Positions 1 to 7,461 of a stretch of DNA of 64,000 bases are shown piece after piece. Both the position numbers and the translations under genes were made by a program. This DNA is from Mucilaginibacter sabulilitoris (GTDB lineage Bacteria; Bacteroidota; Bacteroidia; Sphingobacteriales; Sphingobacteriaceae): contig NZ_CP139558.1 in the NCBI RefSeq assembly GCF_034262375.1, positions 7,006,001 through 7,070,000 of the forward strand. The letters are read 5' to 3'. How positions within the stretch are numbered: position 1 is the first letter of the stretch; the number at the start of each line of letters is the position of its first letter. The notes under the pieces are model-generated. The model searched no databases. It worked only from the letters and a program-made list of their open reading frames with translations, and was not told where the DNA came from.

Positions 1-1575
1 ATTGGGGTTATCGGTTTAAACGGTTCGGGTAAATCGTCCTTATTAAAAATTATAGCAGGCATTGATAAAACCAATATAGGCGAAGTTGTTTTTTCACCGG
101 GTTACACTGTTGGTTACCTGAGCCAGGAACCCGAGCTTGACCCGGAAAAAACCGTGCGCGAAGTGGTGGAAGAAGGCGTTGCCGAAACTACTGCCTTATT
201 AAAAGAGTACGAAGAGATAAACGAAAAATTCGGCCTGGAAGAATATTATAGCGATGCCGATAAAATGGATAAACTGATGTCGCGCCAGGGTGAGCTGCAG
301 GATCAGATAGATGCCGTGAACGCCTGGGAGCTTGATACCAAACTGGAACGCGCCATGGATGCGCTACGCTGCCCCGAACCGGATACTAAAATTTCGGTAC
401 TATCGGGCGGTGAGCGCCGTCGGGTGGCACTTTGCCGTTTATTATTAAAAGAGCCTGATGTTTTACTGCTTGATGAGCCTACCAATCACCTGGATGCCGA
501 ATCAATTGATTGGCTGGAGCAGCATTTACAGCAATATAAAGGTACTGTTATAGCCGTAACGCACGACCGTTACTTCCTTGACAATGTTGCAGGCTGGATC
601 CTGGAACTTGACCGTGGCGAAGGCATTCCTTGGAAAGGCAACTACTCTTCATGGCTTGACCAAAAGGCCAAACGCCTGGCGCAGGAAGAAAAAAGCGAAA
701 GCAAACGTCAGAAAACCCTGGAGCGTGAGCTGGAATGGGTGCGCATGGGCCCTAAAGGTCGCCACGCCAAATCAAAGGCCCGCTTAGGCAACTATGAAAA
801 ACTGGCATCTGAAGAAACTAAGGAACGCGAAGAAAAACTGGAACTGTTTATTCCACCGGGCCCGCGTTTGGGTAATGTGGTGATTGAAGCTAACAACGTA
901 AGCAAGTCTTATGGCGATAAATTGTTGTTCGATAACCTGAGCTTCTCTTTGCCGCCGGCAGGTATTGTGGGCATCATCGGGCCAAACGGTGCGGGTAAAA
1001 CCACCCTGTTCCGCCTTATTACCGGGCAAGACAAGCCAGATTCGGGCACTTTCCGCGTTGGCGAAACCGTTGCCCTTGGCTACGTTGACCAGATGCATGA
1101 TGACCTTGACCCTAACAAATCTGTTTGGGAAAACGTAACCGGCGGCCTGGAAACCATTATGGTAGGCAACCGTCCGCTTAACTCGCGTGCTTATGTATCC
1201 AAATTCAACTTTAACGGTGCCGATCAGCAGAAAAAAGTAGGTGTGCTGTCGGGTGGTGAACGTAACCGCGTACACTTGTCCATCACGCTTAAAAAAGGAT
1301 CGAACGTATTGCTGCTGGATGAGCCCACCAACGATATTGACGTAAATACCCTGCGTTCACTGGAAGAAGCTTTGGAAAACTTTGGCGGCTGCGCGGTAGT
1401 GATCAGCCACGACCGCTGGTTCCTCGACCGTATATGTACTCACATCCTGGCGTTTGAAGGCAACTCACAGGTTTACTTTTTTGAAGGTAACTACTCCGAC
1501 TACGAGGAAAACCGCAAAAAACGACTTGGTGATGTGGCACCAAAAAGAATTAAGTATAAAAAGCTGACAGTGTAA
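1..1575 (+). CDS. ettA: Energy-dependent translational throttle protein EttA (5' end outside window)
   Basis: This is an ABC-F ATPase. The family binds the ribosomal E site and gates entry into elongation according to the ATP/ADP ratio. The reading frame is open from base 1, which already encodes the first Walker A (GLNGSGKSS), so about 35 N-terminal residues are missing. Two ABC domains follow: first signature LSGGERRR with Walker B LLLDEPTNHLD, then second Walker A GPNGAGKTT, signature LSGGERNR and Walker B LLLDEPTNDID. The linker (WVRMGPKGRHAKSKAR) is the EttA-type P-site tRNA interaction motif, and the end (RIKYKKL) is the usual EttA tail. These two features separate it from Uup and other ABC-F proteins. 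It is cytoplasmic. No terminator hairpin is obvious directly after the stop. Confidence 0.95.
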   Translation: MGVIGLNGSGKSSLLKIIAGIDKTNIGEVVFSPGYTVGYLSQEPELDPEKTVREVVEEGVAETTALLKEYEEINEKFGLEEYYSDADKMDKLMSRQGELQDQIDAVNAWELDTKLERAMDALRCPEPDTKISVLSGGERRRVALCRLLLKEPDVLLLDEPTNHLDAESIDWLEQHLQQYKGTVIAVTHDRYFLDNVAGWILELDRGEGIPWKGNYSSWLDQKAKRLAQEEKSESKRQKTLERELEWVRMGPKGRHAKSKARLGNYEKLASEETKEREEKLELFIPPGPRLGNVVIEANNVSKSYGDKLLFDNLSFSLPPAGIVGIIGPNGAGKTTLFRLITGQDKPDSGTFRVGETVALGYVDQMHDDLDPNKSVWENVTGGLETIMVGNRPLNSRAYVSKFNFNGADQQKKVGVLSGGERNRVHLSITLKKGSNVLLLDEPTNDIDVNTLRSLEEALENFGGCAVVISHDRWFLDRICTHILAFEGNSQVYFFEGNYSDYEENRKKRLGDVAPKRIKYKKLTV

Positions 1576-1728
1576 GAAGTCAAAGCCATCTATAAACGGC
1601 GAAGCCTTCATGAGCACCCAAAAATAGCTTATCGCGAATAATCTCCCCCCTGAAGGGAAGAGACTTTTTATATACCGCGCGTCATTGCTTCATACCTCGC
1701 AATGGCGCGTTTTTATTTAATTTTTCTG

Positions 1729-1842
1729 TACCCTCTTTGCGGCAAAGCCAAAGGAGGGTGATCCAGCGAAGCGCAGATCGGGTGAGTCAAGGGGCGCGAG
1801 CACTCTGTAACGTTCGCGATTGCTTCGTTCCTCGCAATGACA
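1729..1842 (+). repeat. Dispersed intergenic repeat, copy 1 (about 114 bp)
   Basis: The block runs from ACCCTCTTTGCG to CTCGCAATGACAT. It is nearly the reverse complement of 12890-12999. The shared core words are TCCAGCGAAGCGCAGA, GGGTGAGTC, CACTCTGTAA and GCGATTGCTTCGTTCCTCGC. The last word is the common bacterial intergenic motif often read on the other strand as GCGAGGAACGAAGCAATC. Confidence 0.8.
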
Positions 1843-1887
1843 TGATTAGATTCTTTTCCCCGTCAACAGATAAGCTTCAGACCAAAG

Positions 1888-2000
1888 CAGGCAGAACTTG
1901 TTGGACTTGTGCGGCTGCATGGGCATAGCAAGTTTTTGCTGTAGCGAGGGCCTGTGCGAACGAAGTTGGGCAAAATAATTGCAGCCCGAGGTTCTGCCTG
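1888..2000. repeat. Block of about 113 bp bounded by a perfect 10-bp inverted repeat
   Basis: CAGGCAGAAC at 1888-1897 and GTTCTGCCTG at 1991-2000 are exact reverse complements. The enclosed sequence is more GC-rich than its surroundings and has further short complementary stretches. It could be a mobile repeat unit or a structured RNA. The sequence alone does not decide. Confidence 0.4.
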
Positions 2001-2106
2001 ATTGCAGGGCAAGGCGCTGTGTGCAAAGAAGCTCCTCTGCTGACAGCCATTATTCGCAGTTATTTTTGTTTTTATTGGTGCTCATTATCTCGCTTCGCTC
2101 GGTCTG

Positions 2107-2132
2107 GTTACTTTTGTGGCAACAAAAGTAAC
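2107..2132. repeat. Perfect 11-bp hairpin in spacer
   Basis: GTTACTTTTGT (2107-2117) and ACAAAAGTAAC (2122-2132) flank the loop GGCA. No T-run follows, so a simple intrinsic terminator is unlikely. It is more probably part of a dispersed intergenic repeat. Confidence 0.5.
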
Positions 2133-2174
2133 TGGCCATCCCGCGGCCAAGAGCGGGTATGCGATAGGCTTAAC

Positions 2175-2218
2175 CACTCTGTAATGTTCGCGATTGCTTC
2201 GTTCCTCGCAATGACATG
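2175..2218 (+). repeat. Dispersed intergenic repeat, partial copy
   Basis: The 44 bases starting CACTCTGTAATGTTCGCG match the right-hand third of the repeat at 1729-1842 with about one difference, in the same orientation and the same spacer. Confidence 0.8.
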
Positions 2219-2424
2219 TGTTTTCTAATCAGATAATGAACTCACTCCGTTCGTTTGTCTTTACACCGAGCAATGCGTTTTTATTTGAAGAACCCTCGCT
2301 CCGTTAATTTCCTGTCATAAATATGTCACTCTCCCCAAAAAATACCCTAACTATCAATTCCTTATATCAAGTGAGTAAAAAAATCCTTAAATTGCCGTTT
2401 TCTAATTTATAATACATTAAGGCC

Positions 2425-3492
2425 ATGACTGAGACGCTGGACATCAAGATCACCAAAACCACTCACTCCCGTTTAGCTGAAACGGATTTTGACAACTTAC
2501 CATTCGGAAAAACATTTTCTGACCATATGTTTGTGGCCGATTATGCCGATGGTGAATGGAAAAACCTCCAGGTCATTCCCTACGGCGAAATTGGGCTTAG
2601 TCCGGCAATTTCTGCATTACATTACGGTCAGGCATTTTTTGAAGGTTTAAAAGCCTACAAACATGCCGACGGAAAAGTTACTATCTTCCGCCCCGATAAA
2701 AACGCCATCCGCTTTAACAAGTCGGCAGAGCGTTTATGCATGCCAACTTTGCCCGAAGAAATATTTTTACAAAGTATGGCCACCGTGGTTGATATTGATC
2801 GCGACTGGATACCAACTAAAGCAAACCACGCCTTGTATATCCGTCCGTTTATGTTTGCTACTGACCCATACCTGGGTGTAACACCATCATCAACTTACAA
2901 ATACATGGTGCTTACCGGCCCTGTTGGACCATACTTTTCAAAAACACTGCGTGTTAAAATAGAAACTTACTACACCCGCGCTGCAGAAGGCGGTATGGGC
3001 TTTGCAAAAGCTGCCGGCAACTATGGCAGCTCGATGCTGCCTGCCCGTAAAGCAACCGAAGAAGGCTTTGACCAATTGATCTGGACAGATGCCAAAGAGC
3101 ACAAATACATTGAAGAAATGGGCGCCGCAAACGCTATGTTCCTGCTTGACGGTAAACTGATCACCGCGGAAGCAAAAGATACCATTCTTGATGGTGTAAC
3201 CCGCGACACAGTTATCGCCTTAGCCAAAGAATGGGGCATCCCGGTTGAAACCCGCAAAGTTTCCGTAGCTGAAATTATTGAAGGCGCCAAAAACGGCAAA
3301 CTTACCGATGCCTTTGGTGCAGGTACCGCAGCAACCATTGCCTCTGTAGGTTCTATCAGTGTTGACGGCGAAGAGTATTTTCTGAGCGACCCAAAAAACC
3401 GCGAGTTCTCGCAAAAAGTTTTAGCTACGCTTGATGCCGTAAAATATGGTAACGCGCCAGATACCTACGGATGGAACTACCTGGTAGGTTAA
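2425..3492 (+). CDS. ilvE: Branched-chain amino acid aminotransferase (355 aa)
   Basis: This PLP enzyme of fold type IV moves the amino group between glutamate and the keto acids of leucine, isoleucine and valine. The class-IV signature is visible: the PLP-binding lysine is K195 in FAKAAGNYGSS, and EMGAANAMF matches the family's phosphate-cup motif. Length is normal for the BCAT type II family. It is cytoplasmic. The gene stands alone. Its stop at 3492 is followed 18 bases later by the left half of a terminator that has been split by the IS element at 3529-5268, so transcription may now enter the element before meeting the element's own terminator at 3560-3597. Confidence 0.95.
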   Translation: MTETLDIKITKTTHSRLAETDFDNLPFGKTFSDHMFVADYADGEWKNLQVIPYGEIGLSPAISALHYGQAFFEGLKAYKHADGKVTIFRPDKNAIRFNKSAERLCMPTLPEEIFLQSMATVVDIDRDWIPTKANHALYIRPFMFATDPYLGVTPSSTYKYMVLTGPVGPYFSKTLRVKIETYYTRAAEGGMGFAKAAGNYGSSMLPARKATEEGFDQLIWTDAKEHKYIEEMGAANAMFLLDGKLITAEAKDTILDGVTRDTVIALAKEWGIPVETRKVSVAEIIEGAKNGKLTDAFGAGTAATIASVGSISVDGEEYFLSDPKNREFSQKVLATLDAVKYGNAPDTYGWNYLVG

Positions 3493-3559
3493 TTGATCTT
3501 ATTAGTAAACAAAAAAGGTGCGCCGAACGGGAGGGCACTGAAAAAGTCTAAATAGGCTA

Positions 3560-3597
3560 AACGGGGTTGAAAAATCAGTTTTTCAACCCCGTTTTTT
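3560..3597 (+). terminator. Intrinsic terminator just inside the left IS end
   Basis: A perfect 15-bp stem (3560-3574 with 3579-3593), loop TCAG, and six T residues (3592-3597). It stands 34 bases before the likely transposase start, so it should stop outside transcription from entering the transposase gene, a known way in which IS elements limit activation by neighbours. Confidence 0.85.
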
Positions 3598-3631
3598 GTA
3601 TCTTGAAGTGTCAAAAGAAAGCCACTACAAG

Positions 3632-5083
3632 ATGCTCGTTCAACAACAAAAGATCCATTTTAGCGCGTTTTCGGGCTTATATGACCTGATCGTTCCTAAA
3701 GACAATCTTCTGCGGAAGATCAATGACCTGGTAGATTTTACCTTTATCTATGATGAACTGATCAGCAAATACAGCATTACTAACGGCCGGGCAGCAGAAA
3801 GCCCTGTACGGATGTTCAAGTATCTGTTGTTGAAAACGGTTTATACGGTTTCAGACGTTGATGTGGTTGAGCGTTCGCAGTATGACATGTCTTTCAAATA
3901 TTTCCTGGATATGTCGCCTGAAGAAGAAGTTATTGATCCCAGTTCATTGACCAAGTTCAGAAAGCTGCGGCTAAAGGATAATGATCTGTTAAACCTGCTT
4001 ATTGGTAAAACGGTGACCATAGCTATTGAAAAAGGGCTCATCCGCTCAAAATCCATTATTGTTGATGCTACCCATTCCCTGTCGAGATCCAACCCGTATT
4101 CAGCATTGGAAGTATTGCGGGAACGTTCAAAGTTACTCCGCAAAGCTGTTTATGCGATAGATGAAGATATGAAGGCAGGCATGCCCGAAAAGAACACAGC
4201 CGACGAATTGGAAAAAGAACTGGCTTATTGCAGTGCATTGGAAAAGTATATTGAAGCCGATCAACCGTTATGCCAGATACCTGCGGTAAAAGAAAAACTG
4301 AATCTATTGAAAGAGACAGTAGCAGATACTCAGGAGCACTATATAGTATCTAAAGACAAGGATGCCAAAACCGGCCATAAATCAGCTGATAGCTCATTCT
4401 TTGGTTATAAGACCCATCTGGCGATGACCGAGGAACGCATCATTACCGCTGCCGTAATCACATCGGGTGAAAAAGGTGATGGTCCGGAGCTTCCCAAACT
4501 TTTAGAAATCAGCCAAAACAATGGGATCAACGTAGAAAAGATTATCGGCGATTCAGCTTATTCAGGAAAAGAGAACCTTGCGTTAATGAACGGACAGGAT
4601 ATTAAGGTGGTAGCCAAACTAAACCCAACCATTACCCAGGGGTTTAGAAAAGAAGAAGATAAGTTCGATTATAACAAAGACGCTGATATGTTCGTTTGCC
4701 CTGCAGGGCATTTGTCCATACGAAAATCAAGACAGGGAAAAAAGAACGTTGGAACAAATCAGACAGACACGTATTACTTTGATGTTGAAAAATGCAAAAT
4801 CTGCCCATTTAGGGAGGGTTGCTACAAACCTGGGGCAAAAACCAAGACCTATTCTGTAAGCATAAAGTCAGACCTGCACCAACAACAGATGGCTTTTCAG
4901 GAAACGACACAATATAAGGAAAGCATCAAACACAGGTATAAGATCGAAGCCAAAAACAGTGAACTAAAAAACGTTCATGGTTATGACCGGGCGATAGCTT
5001 ATGGTATCGAAAACATGCAGATGCAGGGCGCATTGGCCATCTTTACTGTCAATCTGAAAAGGATCATCAAACTGATCGCCTAA
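3632..5083 (+). CDS. IS1182-family transposase (483 aa)
   Basis: A DDE transposase with an N-terminal DUF772/InsH-like region (residues about 10-110, ending in SLTKFRKLRL) and a C-terminal DDE domain. Probable catalytic residues are the D of IIVDATH, the D of IIGDSAYSG and the E of KIEAKNSELKN, in the usual order. A cysteine cluster (CPAG..C..CPFREGC) precedes the last block, as in many relatives. The frame is open from a TTG at 3596, but that codon lies in the T-run of the terminator. The ATG at 3632 is preferred; a GTG at 3608 is possible. Full length, no frameshift. Confidence 0.93.
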   Translation: MLVQQQKIHFSAFSGLYDLIVPKDNLLRKINDLVDFTFIYDELISKYSITNGRAAESPVRMFKYLLLKTVYTVSDVDVVERSQYDMSFKYFLDMSPEEEVIDPSSLTKFRKLRLKDNDLLNLLIGKTVTIAIEKGLIRSKSIIVDATHSLSRSNPYSALEVLRERSKLLRKAVYAIDEDMKAGMPEKNTADELEKELAYCSALEKYIEADQPLCQIPAVKEKLNLLKETVADTQEHYIVSKDKDAKTGHKSADSSFFGYKTHLAMTEERIITAAVITSGEKGDGPELPKLLEISQNNGINVEKIIGDSAYSGKENLALMNGQDIKVVAKLNPTITQGFRKEEDKFDYNKDADMFVCPAGHLSIRKSRQGKKNVGTNQTDTYYFDVEKCKICPFREGCYKPGAKTKTYSVSIKSDLHQQQMAFQETTQYKESIKHRYKIEAKNSELKNVHGYDRAIAYGIENMQMQGALAIFTVNLKRIIKLIA

Positions 5084-5185
5084 AAAACAATAAAAAGAGG
5101 TATTTAGCCGTTTTTTGCACTCCCCAAACTCCTATAGGCCCGTATTATCCACATTAAATCACCCACACAAAAGCAATCAGAACAA

Positions 5186-5228
5186 AAAAGCGACCAAGTA
5201 AAAGTTGCCTTTTCTCTTGATCGCTTTT
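5186..5228. terminator. Hairpin near the right IS end
   Basis: AAAAGCGA (5186-5193) pairs with TCGCTTTT (5221-5228), with CAAG/CTTG pairing further inside. It lies about 100 bases after the transposase stop and could end its transcript or block read-through from the right. Confidence 0.5.
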
Positions 5229-5303
5229 CGTAATTCGTTTTATTGCACTACTTTTTCAGTGCCCTCCCGAACGGCGCACCTTTTTTGTTGGCATATTATT
5301 TGG

Positions 5304-5379
5304 CTGTCATGCTGAGCTCCGTCGAAGCATGGTGGGCAGGCCTCTACGCGCGATCCTTCGACAAGCTCAGGATGACAGG
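5304..5379. repeat. Inverted-repeat element between convergent genes (copy A)
   Basis: The left arm begins CTGTCATGCTGAGCTCCGTC and the right arm ends AAGCTCAGGATGACAG. The arms are imperfect reverse complements around a GC-rich middle. It lies between the plus-strand ilvE/IS unit and the minus-strand phosphatase gene. It shares its arm pattern (GTCATgCTGA...TCAGgATGAC) with 7253-7334 and 59531-59595. Confidence 0.75.
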
Positions 5380-5389
5380 CCCTTACTCG

Positions 5390-5947
5390 TCAAAAATTGC
5401 AATTAGCCATCGGCGTTATGCCCTCTTTATCAACTGTTAAAAAAGGTTTACCTTTTTTATAACCAACAATCCAGATGGTATCAAAATCATCATTGGGCCA
5501 CTGCAGGTTTTTAACATTGAGGCCAAGGGCTTTCAGGATAGGTTTAATCTGACTATGTTCCCATACAATTAGTATGGTTCCTTTTTTTGCGGTTAGTTCG
5601 ACGGCTAAGCCTGCGGCATTTTCCTCCTCAAAGCTGCTGTTAACAGTTAAATTATATTTAATGGCGAAAGGCGAAACGGTTTGGAACATGCGTCCCCGCG
5701 GGGTTGATTTACCGAGGTGCAGTGCCGGGACATACACATAACTTGGTACACCGAATTTTGCTTTTAAAACTTCGGGGAGCTTCATGGCCCGGTTAAGGCC
5801 CATACACGACAGGTTATCGCCATCGTCAGGTTTTTCGGCATGGCGAATAAAGATCAGCCTAAGATTTTTGCCTTGCGCCAGTGCGTCGACCGCCACCAGG
5901 CCTGTCGCAAACACTATCAGTAAGAAAATAAATGCTGCTTTTTTCAT
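5390..5947 (-). CDS. Secreted histidine-phosphatase-superfamily protein (185 aa)
   Basis: The protein begins with a signal peptide (positive start, then FIFLLIVFATGLVAVDA, cleavage near ALAQ). The phosphatase signature RHAEKP follows at about residues 35-40, with a later EHSQI block that would supply the second catalytic histidine. This is the SixA/phosphoglycerate-mutase-like fold. Location is probably periplasmic or outer surface; the substrate cannot be told. The RHG motif has A in place of G, which is common in this branch. It lies 30 bp downstream of clpS on the same strand and may be cotranscribed with it. The stop is close to repeat copy A, which may serve as its transcript end. Confidence 0.8.
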   Translation of the reverse strand: MKKAAFIFLLIVFATGLVAVDALAQGKNLRLIFIRHAEKPDDGDNLSCMGLNRAMKLPEVLKAKFGVPSYVYVPALHLGKSTPRGRMFQTVSPFAIKYNLTVNSSFEEENAAGLAVELTAKKGTILIVWEHSQIKPILKALGLNVKNLQWPNDDFDTIWIVGYKKGKPFLTVDKEGITPMANCNF

Positions 5948-5977
5948 GACAGGATATCAGGCAAAATTAACAACCTA

Positions 5978-6259
5978 CTACTCCACACTAACAGTAAGAC
6001 CTTCCTGCTGCAATATTTTGCGGTAAATTTCCATTTCGGTGAATGAGCCTTCCAGTATGGCACATTTCCCTTCGTTATGAACTTTCCAGGCTATTTTTTC
6101 GGCTTGTGCTTCAGAGTAATCAAGATACTTCATCATGCAATGGATCACGTGATCAAAGGTGTTAAAATCATCGTTCCATAATATAAGGCGGTGAACTTCT
6201 TTCAATCCGGCCAGTATTTCTTCGAGTGTGAGTGTTTCTTCCTGCGTTTCGGTTGACAT
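5978..6259 (-). CDS. clpS: ATP-dependent Clp protease adaptor ClpS (93 aa)
   Basis: ClpS binds N-degron substrates and hands them to ClpAP/ClpCP. The diagnostic LWNDDFNTFDHV block is present (residues about 27-38), followed by the helix with YLDYSEAQAEKIAWKVHNEGK and a closing E-rich strand. The length fits. The frame is open back to 6286, but I chose the ATG at 6259 because the added residues are not family-like and because a TAAATTTG box (6268-6275) sits just ahead, inside the longer reading. Cytoplasmic. No clpA/clpC in the window. Confidence 0.92.
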   Translation of the reverse strand: MSTETQEETLTLEEILAGLKEVHRLILWNDDFNTFDHVIHCMMKYLDYSEAQAEKIAWKVHNEGKCAILEGSFTEMEIYRKILQQEGLTVSVE

Positions 6260-6267
6260 CGTAACTA

Positions 6268-6275
6268 CAAATTTA
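6268..6275 (-). promoter_or_regulatory. Candidate -7 box (TAAATTTG) for clpS
   Basis: The sequence fits the Bacteroidota -7 consensus TAnnTTTG and lies 8 bases before the ClpS start codon. No TTG is seen at the right distance upstream, so the match rests on one box. Confidence 0.4.
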
Positions 6276-6372
6276 CTCAAAAACAATAATAAATATGTTA
6301 AAATTATGTTTAATGGGCTTAAAAATCATGTTACAATAACCCCTTATTTAAAACCCTAAACTCCCCAAACCC

Positions 6373-7230
6373 ATGAAAAAAGCGTTCTATTGCTTTATTT
6401 TCACACCTGCTTTTTTATTGTGCTTAGTTACCGCGGTCAACGCGCAATCTGCCAAAACAGATCAAACCACCTTAAAGGCGCCTGCCGGCGCCATTGCTGT
6501 TGATGGCAGCCTGAAAGACTGGGGCGACACCCTGCGCTATTTCAATGATGAAAAGAAGATTGGCTACACGCTGGCCAATGACAAAACCATGCTTTACGCG
6601 GTCGTCCGCATCAGCGACAGGATAAACCAAATGCGTATTTTAAATGCCGGTATTACTTTAGGCATTGACACCAAAGGCAAAAAAAAGGAAAGCTTTTCGC
6701 TCACCTTCCCACTGGCAGATCCCGGCGCACCGCCCGAATTTGGCAAACGCAGTAACCAGGACGGCGAAATTACCAAGGAGGACCGCGACGAGCTCATGCG
6801 TGAGCGGGTAACCAAACTCCGCAATATTAAGGTAGAAGGTTTTAAAGATATTGAGGGCGATATGATAACAACCTCAAACACTTACGGCATTAAAGCGGCT
6901 ATTGACTATGATGCCGAAGGAAATCTTGTTTATGAAATAGCCATCCCCCTGCAATTTTTCCACACCGATGATATTACTAAAAACGAATGGGCCTTTAATT
7001 TTAAAATAAATGGCATACAAAGGCCCAAAGGCGAAGGCGCAGAAAATCCCGATCATCAAAGCGGCGGTTTTGGTGGCGGCGGCAGAGGTGGTCGTGGCGG
7101 AGGCGGCATGGGCGGCGGTCGTGGTGGCAGAGGTGGCCGCGGAGGTGGCGGTTTCGGCGGAAGCCAGGCTGGCCGTAGCGAAATATCCCAGTCGGTTGAT
7201 TTCTGGGAGAAGTTTTATTTGGCTAAGTAG
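6373..7230 (+). CDS. Secreted CBM9/DOMON-like protein with Gly/Arg-rich tail (285 aa)
   Basis: A signal peptide (about residues 1-25, ending VNAQS) is followed by a domain opening with AIAVDGSLKDWGD, the usual start of carbohydrate-binding family 9-like (DOMON-fold) domains. That domain runs to about residue 225. A low-complexity stretch of about 45 residues then consists almost wholly of G and R with a few M and F (for example GGGGRGGRGGGG). The protein closes with an ordinary 20-residue segment ending VDFWEKFYLAK. The function is not known; binding of a sugar or haem ligand at the cell surface is inference. The Gly/Arg block is encoded by a GGC/GGT-CGT repeat tract that could vary in length by slippage. 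Stand-alone gene. Confidence 0.7.
   Translation: MKKAFYCFIFTPAFLLCLVTAVNAQSAKTDQTTLKAPAGAIAVDGSLKDWGDTLRYFNDEKKIGYTLANDKTMLYAVVRISDRINQMRILNAGITLGIDTKGKKKESFSLTFPLADPGAPPEFGKRSNQDGEITKEDRDELMRERVTKLRNIKVEGFKDIEGDMITTSNTYGIKAAIDYDAEGNLVYEIAIPLQFFHTDDITKNEWAFNFKINGIQRPKGEGAENPDHQSGGFGGGGRGGRGGGGMGGGRGGRGGRGGGGFGGSQAGRSEISQSVDFWEKFYLAK
7068..7165 (+). repeat. Gly/Arg-coding low-complexity tract
   Basis: Short GGTGGC/GGCGGA/CGTGGT units repeat over about 100 bases inside the CBM9-like gene. The tract is GC-rich compared with its surroundings. Confidence 0.7.
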
Positions 7231-7252
7231 ATTGCAAATTCAAAATTTCCCG

Positions 7253-7334
7253 TTGTCATGCTGAACGCAGTGAAGCATCTGTTTGCCGATGTGCCTACTG
7301 GAGAGTAGATCCTTCACTGCGTTCAGGATGACAA
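7253..7334. repeat. Inverted-repeat element between convergent genes (copy B)
   Basis: The two 28-bp arms (7253-7280 and 7307-7334) are reverse complements except for two positions. The left arm opens TTGTCATGCTGAACGCAGTG and the right arm ends GTTCAGGATGACAA. It starts 22 bases after the stop of the upstream plus-strand gene and faces a minus-strand gene. The stem is strong enough to act as a two-way transcript end. A decayed relative follows at 7364-7434. Confidence 0.85.
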
Positions 7335-7363
7335 ATCTTTTTTTTAATAAATCACTAAAGGCT

Positions 7364-7434
7364 CGTCAGGAGCCACGTCGAAGGGTTGAGCGCAGAAGCC
7401 CTCCCACTATGCTTCGACGGTTCTCAACATGACA
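7364..7434. repeat. Decayed inverted-repeat element (copy C)
   Basis: CGTCGAAGGGTTGAGCGCAG near the left and GCTTCGACGGTTCTCAACAT near the right keep traces of the same arm layout as copies A and B, with more mismatches. Confidence 0.5.
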
Positions 7435-7461
7435 CCCGGCACTTTTTAATTTTGAATTTTA

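Larger units (their letters stand above)
1576..2424. other. 849-bp repeat-rich spacer between ettA and ilvE
   Basis: I see no credible gene here. Short open frames exist but they run through dispersed repeats. The spacer holds a pyrimidine-rich fragment CCCCCCTGAAGGG near 1656, a long dispersed repeat (1729-1842), an inverted-repeat-bounded block (1888-2000), a strong hairpin (2107-2132), a partial second copy of the long repeat (2175-2218), and an AT-rich stretch before ilvE that should hold its promoter. Confidence 0.7.
3529..5268 (+). mobile_element. Complete IS1182-family insertion sequence, 1740 bp, in the ilvE terminator loop
   Basis: Perfect 19-bp terminal inverted repeats, GGGAGGGCACTGAAAAAGT, lie at 3529-3547 and (complemented) at 5250-5268. 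The element carries one transposase. GAAC occurs directly outside both ends (3525-3528 and 5269-5272), as expected for a 4-bp target duplication. Removing the element and one GAAC joins AAAAAAGGTGCGCC (3511-3524) to GGCGCACCTTTTTT (5273-5286), which is a perfect 14-bp stem with a GAAC loop and T-tail: the original ilvE terminator. Intact ends, an intact frame and an intact duplication suggest a recent insertion. Confidence 0.93.

Noticed and set aside
784..1275. Open minus-strand frame of 163 codons within ettA
   Set aside because: It is antisense to a strongly conserved ABC-F gene, has no recognisable motif and no promoter.
1737..2228. Two small plus-strand frames between ettA and ilvE
   Set aside because: They run through dispersed repeats and hairpins, and their translations have no family character.
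3596..3631. TTG 3596 or GTG 3608 as transposase start
   Set aside because: TTG lies in the terminator T-run. The ATG at 3632 gives a normal IS1182-type N-terminus.
5243..5440. Plus-strand frame of 65 codons
   Set aside because: It joins the IS right end, a split terminator and a repeat; no ancestral gene could have had this sequence before the insertion.
7010..7264. Ala/Val-rich frame overlapping the Gly/Arg tract
   Set aside because: It is the shifted reading of a GGC/CGT repeat and carries no independent signal.
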